A stretch of 48,755 nt of DNA, taken from IMG/VR virus record IMGVR_UViG_3300048597_000654, positions 1 to 48,755 of that record. One strand, given 5' to 3'. Made by a program: the position numbers and the translations under genes. Source of the stretch: a virus. This document shows, piece after piece, positions 39,215-45,852 of the stretch. The notes under the pieces were generated by a model that saw only the letters and a list, made by a program, of their open reading frames with translations, ran no database searches and had not been told where the DNA came from. How positions within the stretch are numbered: the stretch's first letter is position 1; every line of letters starts with the position of its first letter.

Positions 39215-40330
39215 CTAAAACGGGATTACGGCATCGATGGGGGGCACGTCATCCACGTCATCCAGGACAACAGTGCTTACTGTCATCTGGGGAGCGGGGG
39301 CGGCAGGTGCAGGGACGGGAGCGGGAGGAGCCGCCATGGCCGGGGTTGGGGCAGGTACACTTTGCACGGTAGATTCGGCGGGCAAGGCGGGCACCGTTAC
39401 ACGCTCAGCGGATGATTGAGCAGGCAAGGCACTTGCAGGTTTACCACCAGGTAGCAGGGTTACAAATACTGCCGAATGGTTGGGGTCAACATACATTTGC
39501 TTCCAAACGTCTAACAGCTGCTCACACAGCTCTTTAGAACGTTTCACAACATCCACAGAGTTCAGTAGGGTGGCCCAATCATAGGGTTGGGTGGCCTTGC
39601 TGAATTCAAGCGAGTTGAACGAGTTGCCATCCCGGCTTTTCTGGAATCCACCGGCAAAAATTTTAGTTTTAAAGAAGAATGGATTTACACGGGTGGTACC
39701 GGGGTTTGCCGCTTGAAATTCCGGCTTTTTGGCCAAGGTTTTGCCCAGAGTGGAAACCTGATCGAACCAATCTGCAGTGGGCATATAGGAGGCCCCGTTG
39801 CCGGTAAAGATTGCGGTGTGATCAAACTCAGGGAAGTAGACCAGCCCGGTCACATTGGATTTGCAGGCGTACTCCTGAATTTCCTTTTCATTTTTTCCGG
39901 CGGCTTCCATGTTTTTTTTGTGGAAGGGGCAGGCTTTGCACTCGACACCAGTCCAGCCAGTAGCGTGAGCGCCATCCTGATTGCTGCCACAGAGTAGTTT
40001 TCCTTTTTGGCCTTCATGCTCACCGTATTTACGGCGGTTGCGGCTGTGGAACAAGACAACGGCATCCAGCGACTTGAACACTGCCCATTCGTTGTTTTCA
40101 GTTTTGATGATGGTGCCTTTGGCCTGGATTTCCTCGGGCAAACCCTGCAGGGACAACCCAATGCCGCCCGTGTAATGAACGGTTTGGTTAAAATTGGCGT
40201 CCTTCTCAAATTTAATATCGCCCTGAATCAGTCGGGCCCGGTTCAGGCCTTCCTTGTTTTCTTCAAGTACATAGGCCAGTGAGGACTGGTCTACAAACCC
40301 GGCTAGACTTGCAAAAATGTTATCGGTCAT
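39215..40330 (-). CDS. Putative phage single-stranded DNA-binding protein with SSB-type tail
   Basis: A 371-residue protein starting at ATG 40330. Residues 1-250 are a globular part without a named family; it has 'LCGSNQDGAHATGWTGVECKAC' spacing with further cysteine (a possible zinc site, about residues 112-150). A long Pro/Ala linker (about 300-345) leads to the acidic end 'VLDDVDDVPPIDAVIPF'. Bacterial and phage SSBs end in an acidic tip with a terminal IPF that docks partner proteins, so SSB function is inferred from this tail and from neighbouring helicase genes. The OB-fold itself cannot be confirmed by eye. Confidence 0.55.
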   Translation of the reverse strand: MTDNIFASLAGFVDQSSLAYVLEENKEGLNRARLIQGDIKFEKDANFNQTVHYTGGIGLSLQGLPEEIQAKGTIIKTENNEWAVFKSLDAVVLFHSRNRRKYGEHEGQKGKLLCGSNQDGAHATGWTGVECKACPFHKKNMEAAGKNEKEIQEYACKSNVTGLVYFPEFDHTAIFTGNGASYMPTADWFDQVSTLGKTLAKKPEFQAANPGTTRVNPFFFKTKIFAGGFQKSRDGNSFNSLEFSKATQPYDWATLLNSVDVVKRSKELCEQLLDVWKQMYVDPNHSAVFVTLLPGGKPASALPAQSSAERVTVPALPAESTVQSVPAPTPAMAAPPAPVPAPAAPAPQMTVSTVVLDDVDDVPPIDAVIPF

Positions 40331-40395
40331 GATTTTGATCACCTTTCTTTTTTTTGTAAAAAATGTTATCGGTCATGGTCTTAATTACCTCTCTT
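40313..40395. repeat. Tandem duplication of the translation start region
   Basis: 40313-40349 and 40359-40395 are near-identical 37-base copies, 46 bases apart, each with a ribosome site and ATG ACC GAT AAC ATT. The upstream ATG (40378) opens a frame of only 18 codons that ends within the second copy; the second ATG (40330) begins the SSB-like gene. Confidence 0.75.
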
Positions 40396-40432
40396 GTTTC
40401 AATCCACTACCGGCGGGTAAGGTCGGTAGAAT

Positions 40433-41056
40433 CTAGTTCGTGGCCATTGCCGCAATTGAAAGCAGATTCTGGCGGGCTTCTAACTCGGCTTTTGCAGCGG
40501 TCACCAGGTGGGAGCCATTGACTTGCACCAGGTTCCAATCGTTAGGATCTATATCCGTTGACTTGCGGGTTTGCCAATCAAGCGGGCTGGACAGGGATTC
40601 AATGACCCGCACAATGCGAAGATAGGCGGCTACATCTGCATTGTTGTGAGCGGACGTGGTGAGCAGTTGCTGCAGCAATTCAATCAAGGTGCCTGATTCC
40701 TCAGGGCTCATCATGGCCATAGGGGTTCTGCACTTTAGGGTTTCAGCGATTTGCTGTTCGGGCATATCCCGAAAATGTGGGATGGCTGCTTTAACCCGAC
40801 GCATCCATAACAAAGCCAGCTCATTGAGTTCTCGGGCTTGAATTTCGGCGTTTTTCTTTGTTTCCCGCTTGTTGGGAGCTTTGGCTTCAGTTGCTTTTAC
40901 AGGCTCCCCACCCAGTAGGTTCTTAATCTCTTCCAACAGAGCTTTTGCCCCATGTGCTGTTTCGTTGGTTACAGTGGCGGTGATTTGCTCTTTCCCTACC
41001 TTTATAGTGGTGGACAACTGAACTAAAACTTGTCCAATTTTTACCGGATCTGACAT
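40433..41056 (-). CDS. Hypothetical early protein
   Basis: A 207-residue, mainly helical protein. N-terminus 'KIGQVLVQLSTTIKVGKEQITATV' then a Lys-rich linker. The middle ('ALLWMRRVKAAIPHFRDMPE', 'SPEESGTLIELLQQLLTTSA') and the end ('KAELEARQNLLSIAAMATN') are helical. It lies upstream of the SSB-like gene with a gap of 55 bases from the duplicated start region. No family recognised. Confidence 0.75.
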   Translation of the reverse strand: MSDPVKIGQVLVQLSTTIKVGKEQITATVTNETAHGAKALLEEIKNLLGGEPVKATEAKAPNKRETKKNAEIQARELNELALLWMRRVKAAIPHFRDMPEQQIAETLKCRTPMAMMSPEESGTLIELLQQLLTTSAHNNADVAAYLRIVRVIESLSSPLDWQTRKSTDIDPNDWNLVQVNGSHLVTAAKAELEARQNLLSIAAMATN

Positions 41057-41193
41057 GGTTTCCTCTTCTCTCTAGCGCCTACGTGGCGCACTCTAAAACT
41101 CTTTTTGCACTTCAGGGAAAAGCCGAGCCAAAAGCACCGCTCAAAGGGGATGCCCTTGGCTGGCCTACGGAATATGTGTGTTGTTGGATTGTG

Positions 41194-41535
41194 TTAAATT
41201 ATTGCTTTAGCTATTGCTTCTGCTCTGGCGTGGTATCTCAAAGCACCTTCACCTTCGTCTAGTTTTGAGATTTCAGCGCGTTGATCTTCGGTCGTGATGT
41301 TGATAAGCGCTTGGATGATGCGGTGAGCATGTTTAAGTTCATCCAGCATTTGAGGAGCGGCGGCGATTAGATTGGCGTTGGCTTTGTCTTCCACCTCTCT
41401 ACCTTTATAGGGAGAGTCATCAGGAGAAAATTCAATAATGGCAACCGGGAAGTTATCTGGTCCCGCTACTAGCAGGCCTCCCTCCTCTCCCAGGTCATAA
41501 GGTTTTAAAGTCCAAGGACCCGGTGTGTGTTTCAT
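41194..41535 (-). CDS. Phage protein of the 'TPGPW' type
   Basis: A 113-residue protein. It has the 'HTPGPWTLKPY' start and 'DKANANLIAAAPQMLDELK' segment (about 50-69) that recur in many phage early genes of unknown role. The rest is a charged helical stretch. About 140 noncoding bases separate it from the next gene downstream. Confidence 0.8.
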   Translation of the reverse strand: MKHTPGPWTLKPYDLGEEGGLLVAGPDNFPVAIIEFSPDDSPYKGREVEDKANANLIAAAPQMLDELKHAHRIIQALINITTEDQRAEISKLDEGEGALRYHARAEAIAKAII

Positions 41536-41562
41536 TTTTTATTATTTCCTTCCAGTTCCTGC

Positions 41563-41673
41563 TTAATAAGGTGCGACAGCGTAGCAAGCGCCGATAATTG
41601 CGGCAAACCCTAAAACCAGTGTGATTGTGTCCAGGATTGTTTCCCAATCAAAAAAGGCTTTAAATTGCTGCAT
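41563..41673 (-). CDS. Small single-span membrane protein (36 residues)
   Basis: ATG at 41673 overlaps the 3' end of the previous gene; the frame ends with TAA at 41565-41563. The product contains 'LDTITLVLGFAAIIGACYAV', a clear membrane span, preceded by 'MQQFKAFFDWET'. No strong ribosome site is present, but the overlap suggests coupling, and the frame fills an otherwise empty gap. Role unknown. Confidence 0.5.
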   Translation of the reverse strand: MQQFKAFFDWETILDTITLVLGFAAIIGACYAVAPY

Positions 41674-41845
41674 TACGGGCTCGCTTCTCTCTTAACTGGG
41701 TGAGCAAGTCGGGCTTGCCTTCCGTAATCAAACGATTATTAATTTTTCTGACTACTGAAAATAGATTTGAAAGCTGATGGGCGTGATCTTCCGAGTACCC
41801 GGCACGTTCATAGACCTGCTGGGCAAAAGTTTTATGCGGGTGCAT
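41660..41845 (-). CDS. Small hypothetical early protein
   Basis: A 61-residue charged protein: 'KTFAQQVYERAGYSEDHAHQ' then 'NNRLITEGKPDLLTQLREKR'. The start is ATG at 41845. It is read with the neighbouring early genes, and its end overlaps a small membrane protein gene by 14 bases. No family recognised. Confidence 0.65.
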   Translation of the reverse strand: MHPHKTFAQQVYERAGYSEDHAHQLSNLFSVVRKINNRLITEGKPDLLTQLREKRARNAAI

Positions 41846-41918
41846 GAACTTTCCCTTTAAATATGAAGCTGATACTTATTGTTGAGGTTAATAATTCAGT
41901 GTTGTAGTATTAATTCGG

Positions 41919-42113
41919 TTATGCGTTTTTTTTGAAAGGTTGCTGTTTCAAGGCCTGCACTTCAGGCTCAGGAATTCGAATAGCTTGCCCATTTTCGTGC
42001 TCTAGGCAAAATGCGTTTGGGAACCTGCCTTCGTTAAACCACTTGGAAATAGTCTTATGCCCTACCCCCAGAAGGCTTGCGGCTTTATGGCCTGATATAT
42101 ATTTTTCATTCAT
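41919..42113 (-). CDS. HTH protein, excisionase or Cro-like
   Basis: A 64-residue protein of MerR/HTH_17-like type: 'YISGHKAASLLGVGHKTISK' (5-24) is a helix-turn-helix, followed by 'WFNEGRFPNAF' and a wing 'GQAIRIPEPEVQALKQ'. Being the first gene of the leftward operon, divergent from the repressor, it may be a Cro analogue or recombination directionality factor. The ribosome site is AAGGAAG. Its mRNA comes from the promoter at 42159-42187. Confidence 0.8.
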   Translation of the reverse strand: MNEKYISGHKAASLLGVGHKTISKWFNEGRFPNAFCLEHENGQAIRIPEPEVQALKQQPFKKNA

Positions 42114-42143
42114 TTTTCAAACTTCCTTGATTTGTTGTACGTG

Positions 42144-42169
42144 CTGGAGAATATAAATATATTATCCAG
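42144..42169. promoter_or_regulatory. Operator palindrome at the early promoter
   Basis: Arms CTGGAGAATATA (42144-42155) and TATATTATCCAG (42158-42169) are inverted repeats with one mismatch and a two-base centre. Two more copies of the half-site follow in direct order: CTGGAGAAG (42171-42179) and CCGGAGAATATT (42189-42200). The sites cover the -10 box, spacer and area upstream of the -35 box of the leftward promoter, as expected for repressor binding. Confidence 0.85.
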
Positions 42170-42187
42170 TCTGGAGAAGTTAGTCAA
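42159..42187 (-). promoter_or_regulatory. Leftward early promoter
   Basis: Minus strand: TTGACT (42187-42182), 17-base spacer, TAATAT (42164-42159). This is close to the sigma-70 consensus with optimal spacing, and would start transcription near 42152, with a leader of about 40 bases before the HTH gene at 42113. The operator overlaps it. It should drive the early genes. Confidence 0.85.
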
Positions 42188-42219
42188 GCCGGAGAATATT
42201 ATTTTTTTTTATATTTGGT

Positions 42220-42225
42220 TATAAT
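42220..42225 (+). promoter_or_regulatory. -10 box of a probably leaderless repressor promoter
   Basis: TATAAT ends six bases before the repressor's ATG (42232), so transcription would begin at or next to the A of ATG. No ribosome site fits in that space. No good -35 is present; activation by repressor bound at the third half-site (42189-42200) is plausible. Confidence 0.65.
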
Positions 42226-42231
42226 CCCTTA

Positions 42232-42798
42232 ATGAGCTACTTTTCCGACCATCTCAAAGACGTCTTAACAAAGCGGGGCATCACTGCTTACGGTTTAGGC
42301 AAGCTCACGGGCTTAAATAAGCAGTATTGTTACAAATTGATCGACGGAATCAGAACACCTGAGGACGACACGCTTGAAAAAATTGCCGCCTCTGATGAGT
42401 TAGCATTGCCACTCCCTACATTGAAAGGCTGGAGGGCTATCGATACAAACCCCTCTGTATTGAAACTGTTTACTGAAAACCCCACCAGTATTGAAGCTTT
42501 TGCAGATCTTTTTCATATGATTAAGGCATCTATTGGGCGAGAGCCTACTTTGCAAGAAATGGCTTTAATTATCGATAGTAATCCCGTCGCAATTGAGCCA
42601 CTGTATATGGAATACAGAAACATTGCTCTCGGGAGCATAGTAAATAGTGGCCCGATAGAAATGAAAGGCTCAAAACCATTATCAAGGGAAGAGATATTTT
42701 CCCTTTTAGACCAATTGCCCATTGAGGCACTTGAAGTGGCTCTAAAAAAACGCTTCGGCCAGGATTTCAAACTCGTGAAAGTGGATCAGCCTCAATAA
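42232..42798 (+). CDS. CI-like repressor (HTH XRE type) without peptidase domain
   Basis: A 188-residue protein. Residues 5-55 form an XRE-type helix-turn-helix ('KRGITAYGLGKLTGLNKQYC', then 'YKLIDGIRTPEDDTLEKIA'). The rest is helical ('SREEIFSLLDQLPIEALEVALKKRFGQ') and shows no S24/LexA-like cleavage site, so SOS induction by RecA is not predicted; some other inducer is likely. It is divergent from the early operon across the operator region, as for repressors. Confidence 0.85.
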   Translation: MSYFSDHLKDVLTKRGITAYGLGKLTGLNKQYCYKLIDGIRTPEDDTLEKIAASDELALPLPTLKGWRAIDTNPSVLKLFTENPTSIEAFADLFHMIKASIGREPTLQEMALIIDSNPVAIEPLYMEYRNIALGSIVNSGPIEMKGSKPLSREEIFSLLDQLPIEALEVALKKRFGQDFKLVKVDQPQ

Positions 42799-42910
42799 AC
42801 AGAGTAGCTTTAAAAGGCCTGCTTCCCAGCCACTCCTTTATCTCAGAATCAGTGAGCAGCGCAAGCAAGTATTCTGCAGTAGGCAAAAAATTGATGCCGT
42901 TCTCTGGCAC
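42767..42910 (-). CDS. Possible 47-residue protein convergent with the repressor gene
   Basis: GTG at 42910, with AAGGGG eight bases upstream, opens a frame to TGA at 42769-42767 that overlaps the repressor's 3' end by 32 bases on the opposite strand. The product includes 'FLPTAEYLLALLTDSEIKEW' and 'RPFKATLFIEADP' and is protein-like in composition. It may also be a remnant of a larger gene. No family recognised. Confidence 0.38.
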   Translation of the reverse strand: MPENGINFLPTAEYLLALLTDSEIKEWLGSRPFKATLFIEADPLSRV

Positions 42911-43186
42911 TATGAAACCCCTTCATTTTCTTACGTGAAATTTATTATCGTTCAGCTTATCGAAAATATTCTCTAGTCGCAACCTAAAAGCATGAATGCC
43001 TATCCATGAAATACGATTTACTCTTTAACGGCAAGTATTGTTAACCGCCTAGTCAGTAGATTTTCAGACTGGCTTGTGTTTTCCGACAGTTTGAGTGTGT
43101 TTGAGGACAATTTTATCCTGTTACATTTCGTTTCCTGTTTCTGTCTTATAATCACGGACGAGCTTAGCAGACAAAGGGCGTGGAAT
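42799..43186. other. Noncoding stretch between repressor and membrane protein genes
   Basis: About 390 bases, AT-rich. It includes the small minus-strand frame at 42767-42910. A plausible plus-strand -10 (TATAAT, 43147-43152) lies upstream of the membrane protein gene; the -35 element is weak. Nothing else clear. Confidence 0.5.
43147..43152 (+). promoter_or_regulatory. Candidate -10 box of the membrane protein-recombinase promoter
   Basis: TATAAT, 35 bases before the ATG at 43187. No strong -35 at the right spacing (TTACAT at 20 bases is poor). The sequence supports separate transcription of the last two rightward genes from the repressor gene. Confidence 0.4.
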
Positions 43187-43891
43187 ATGGAAGGATTGAT
43201 TGCTTTTATTAGTATTTTCATGATGGGTTTCATCACAGCTCCAATACTTTTTTGGCATTCAGGCAAAATGAAAAAATGGGCAATATTTGGACTTCTCCTC
43301 CCTGCATTTGCTCTGCCTTTGTATATTTTAAAAGGGAAGAATAAACCTTTTCTGACAGTTTTTTGCTCTATCGGGTTTATATGTATATGGTTCATGGTCA
43401 CTGGATTTACAGGGATAGCACTTGATACTGACTACAGGAATGAGTGGGATAAAAAAGAGGCGGCCAAGATTGAGGAAGCGGAAAAGCCCGAAAGCAAACT
43501 GAAACAAGTTTTAAAAAAACAATTTGGTGATAATCTAACTTATACCAATATTTCCAATTATGACGATAAGCCCTATACGATTATTTTTAGTTTTGAGGCA
43601 GACCCTTTAGGATCAGATTCTGATATTATTCGACGCATTGAGAACGAATATGCGGAATCAATATTAGCCCTTCATAAAACAGGAATTCCATTAGAGCAGG
43701 TGGCTTGCTCAGCATATTTACCTCTTCAGGATTTGTATGGAAATGAAGAGTCAAAAAAAGTTTTTACAACTACTATCAGAGAGCCTGTTCTTAACAAGGT
43801 TAATTGGGACCGAGAAGATTTCGATCTGATTCACTTTATTCTCCCTAGGCTATGGGAAAAACCTGAAATTCATCATGCCTTGAGAGATTAA
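43187..43891 (+). CDS. Membrane protein of unknown function next to the recombinase
   Basis: Start at ATG 43187 (234 residues; ribosome site AAGG), preferred over a longer frame starting at 43076. Three spans: 'LIAFISIFMMGFITAPILF', 'WAIFGLLLPAFALPLYIL' and 'FLTVFCSIGFICIWFMVTG' (about residues 4-24, 33-51 and 58-80). A C-terminal soluble domain of about 140 residues begins with a charged helix and has 'IIFSFEADPLGSDSDIIRRI' and 'LIHFILPRLWEKP'. It ends four bases before the recombinase gene, in the block expressed by the lysogen. A role in superinfection exclusion or defence is possible. Confidence 0.7.
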   Translation: MEGLIAFISIFMMGFITAPILFWHSGKMKKWAIFGLLLPAFALPLYILKGKNKPFLTVFCSIGFICIWFMVTGFTGIALDTDYRNEWDKKEAAKIEEAEKPESKLKQVLKKQFGDNLTYTNISNYDDKPYTIIFSFEADPLGSDSDIIRRIENEYAESILALHKTGIPLEQVACSAYLPLQDLYGNEESKKVFTTTIREPVLNKVNWDREDFDLIHFILPRLWEKPEIHHALRD

Positions 43892-43895
43892 GACA

Positions 43896-45389
43896 ATGAA
43901 TCAGGCAGTCATATACGCACGGGTTTCCAGTAAAGAGCAAGAGCAGGAGGGGTTTTCAATCCCCGCCCAGTTGGAGCTTTTAAGAAAATACGCCCAAAAA
44001 CAGGGTTTTGAAGTCCTGCGTGAGTATTCAGAGGCAGAAACCGCCAAAACGTCCGGGCGGGAAGAATTCGGCCAAATGGTGGCTTTTATCCAAAAGAGAA
44101 AAACAGCCATGGCCATCCTGGTAGAAAAAACCGATCGGCTGTATCGAAACCTGAAAGACTTTATCCTGATTGATGACTTGGTGAACGAGCAGCTGACCGT
44201 TATCCACAAGGTCAAAGAAGGGAAGGTTATCAGCAAGGACAGCCACAGCTCTGAAAAATATTTTGAACTGCTGATGATGGGCCAGGCCAAGCAATATGTG
44301 GACAACCTCTCAGAGGAAGTAAAAAAGGGCCAGCGCCAAAAAGTCATGGCCGGTGGGTGGGCTTGGGTGGCTCCCTTTGGATACAAAAATAATCGGGCCA
44401 TCAAGAACATTGAACCAGACCCGGATGCGGCTCCGTTTGTTCGCAGGGCTTACGAAATATACGCATCGGGTCATTCCATACAGGCCACCATAGAAAAACT
44501 GGCTAATGAGGGCTTGAGCTACCGCCCGTATGCCCAAAAAATCAACAAGACAAAACTGGGCGAGCTACTGCGCTCAAAAATCTACATGGGCGAAATCGAA
44601 TACAAGGGCGAAATTTACCCCGGCAAATTTGAGCCATTGGTAAGCAGAGCCCTTTGGTACGAGGTACAAGTTCAACTACGGAAAGGGAATAAACCCGTGG
44701 AAATGAATAAACAAGATTTTATTTTCAAAGGGAAGGTTATTTGTGACGAATGTGGAAAGCCCTTTGTGGGCGAATATAAGAAAGGCGGGCGATACGTCTA
44801 TTACCGCTGTTCGGACATGAAAAAAACTTGCTCTCAGGGCTACATCAGCGAGGCGAAATTATTAGAGGCTGTGACATGCGAGTTGGCCAAGCTTCCATTT
44901 ACTGCAGATGACGCTGAAATGATCAGAAACGCAGTCAAAGATATGGCCCAGTACAAAGACAACACGGCGCTTGATGAGCTGGCCCGCATTGAAAAAGAAC
45001 GGAAACGCCTCATCAGAAACCGCAGTATCGCTTATCAGGATCGCCTGGCCGGAATTATTGATGTTGCCATGTACCAGGAAATAGAGGCGGACTGTGACGA
45101 GCGCATGCTCAAATGTGAGGAAAGTATTACACGATTGCGGAAAGCAGAGGACAATTACTATCAGCAAGCCGATATGCTTATCGAACTCCCCGAACTGCTT
45201 AATATGAGCTGGATTTCAGGATCTTACGAGGAAAAAAAGGAATTGCTGAATTTTGCCACTTCGAACTTAAAAACCAAAAACGGAAACACAAGCGTTGAGC
45301 TGGTTTCCGTATTATCTGGCTTGGTGTCTGGGGCCACTAGAAATGAGTGGCGGGGTGGACGGGACTCGAACCCGCGACATCTTGCGTGA
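43896..45389 (+). CDS. Large serine recombinase (integrase)
   Basis: A 497-residue recombinase. The resolvase domain is at the start, with the catalytic serine in 'YARVSSKEQ' (Ser11) and the usual 'LVEKTDRLYRNLKDFI' region (about 68-83). A 'recombinase' domain follows ('QRQKVMAGGWAWVAPFGY', 'AYEIYASGHSIQATIEKLA'), then a zinc ribbon ('CDECGKPFVGEY...YYRCSDMKKTC') and a coiled coil. The last residues 'RGGRDSNPRHLA' are encoded by the reverse of tRNA-Asp, with the stop codon in the anticodon loop region, which marks the attachment site. It should integrate and, with a partner, excise the phage. Confidence 0.95.
   Translation: MNQAVIYARVSSKEQEQEGFSIPAQLELLRKYAQKQGFEVLREYSEAETAKTSGREEFGQMVAFIQKRKTAMAILVEKTDRLYRNLKDFILIDDLVNEQLTVIHKVKEGKVISKDSHSSEKYFELLMMGQAKQYVDNLSEEVKKGQRQKVMAGGWAWVAPFGYKNNRAIKNIEPDPDAAPFVRRAYEIYASGHSIQATIEKLANEGLSYRPYAQKINKTKLGELLRSKIYMGEIEYKGEIYPGKFEPLVSRALWYEVQVQLRKGNKPVEMNKQDFIFKGKVICDECGKPFVGEYKKGGRYVYYRCSDMKKTCSQGYISEAKLLEAVTCELAKLPFTADDAEMIRNAVKDMAQYKDNTALDELARIEKERKRLIRNRSIAYQDRLAGIIDVAMYQEIEADCDERMLKCEESITRLRKAEDNYYQQADMLIELPELLNMSWISGSYEEKKELLNFATSNLKTKNGNTSVELVSVLSGLVSGATRNEWRGGRDSNPRHLA
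45348..45389. other. Probable attachment site within tRNA-Asp
   Basis: The recombinase frame runs through this stretch, which is the 3' half of tRNA-Asp read backwards. The tRNA's 3' end faces the prophage, as in phages that restore the tRNA from their own DNA on integration. The exact core cannot be set without the other junction. Confidence 0.6.
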
Positions 45390-45424
45390 CAGGCAAGTAC
45401 TCTAACCAACTGAGCTACCACCCC
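45348..45424 (-). tRNA. tRNA-Asp (anticodon GTC), CCA encoded
   Basis: Minus strand: acceptor arm GGGGTGG with CCACCCC, D arm with GCTC/GAGT pairing and GGTTAG-type loop, anticodon arm TTGCC-TGTCACG with anticodon GTC, T arm CGGGTTCGAGTCCCG, discriminator G, and encoded CCA (45350-45348). All arms pair. The gene is complete although the prophage is joined to it. Confidence 0.96.
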
Positions 45425-45457
45425 TTGAGGTTCGGTGTTCATTCGGGACACAGGAAT

Positions 45458-45486
45458 TTTATAACATAGCCGTTTGGGGGACACAA
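45458..45486 (-). promoter_or_regulatory. Promoter of tRNA-Asp
   Basis: Minus strand: TTGTGT (45486-45481), 17-base spacer, TATAAA (45463-45458). Transcription would start about 25 bases upstream of the mature tRNA end at 45424. Confidence 0.75.
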
Positions 45487-45577
45487 GCGAAAATATTGAG
45501 AAAAGTTTGCTAATAAAAGTTAAAATTTTAAAATCCTCTCTATCAAAGCATTGTCGAAAACATTGAAAAAACAAGGT

Positions 45578-45604
45578 AAAAAAAAACGCCGCATGAAGCG
45601 GCAG
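45578..45604 (-). terminator. Rho-independent terminator
   Basis: Minus strand: GCCGC-TTCAT-GCGGC (45602-45588) followed by a G and nine T (45586-45578). It would end transcripts from the second terminase gene before the tRNA promoter. Confidence 0.88.
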
Positions 45605-45852
45605 ACTAAAAAGAGGGGGGATATAAGCGTTTATTATAAAAGAATTTTTAAAGCGATAAAAACGAACCCGCCTTACGCAGGAAGCTCATGCAGGGGTAAA
45701 AGGGCAATACAATGGGCCTAACGGCTAAAATTGTTTTTTTATATTAATGTTTTTATAATCTTTAATATATTGACTCTAAAATGAACACAGCCGCAGAAGG
45801 CTTTCCAAATCAGGGTTTAGCGACAACAGAGGCTTTATTTTACTTTGCCCTG

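Larger units (their letters stand above)
1..45424. mobile_element. Mosaic temperate prophage (lambda-like head, P2-like tail), left end outside window
   Basis: A continuous phage genome is seen: serine recombinase and repressor at the right, early replication genes, a Mor/C-type activator, lysis, terminase, portal, protease-capsid and a full P2-type contractile tail module. Gene order within modules follows lambda (Nu1, A, W, B, capsid, FII, Z) and P2 (V, W, J, I, fibre, FI, FII, E, T, U, X, D). No structural gene appears broken, so the element could be intact. The right boundary is inferred from the recombinase running into tRNA-Asp. The left attachment site was not seen and should lie left of position 1. 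Confidence 0.93.
45425..45852. other. Intergenic region between tRNA-Asp and the second phage-like cluster
   Basis: About 430 bases, AT-rich. It holds the tRNA promoter (45458-45486) and a strong terminator (45578-45604) for transcripts coming from the right. No convincing coding frame. Confidence 0.7.

Noticed and set aside
41075-41089. Short palindrome GCGCC-TACGT-GGCGC
   Set aside because: Perfect 5-base arms but no T-run and no clear role; may be chance or a minor mRNA hairpin.
43018-43401. 127-codon minus-strand frame near the membrane protein gene
   Set aside because: It overlaps the start of the membrane protein gene on the other strand; no protein-like features or good ribosome site.
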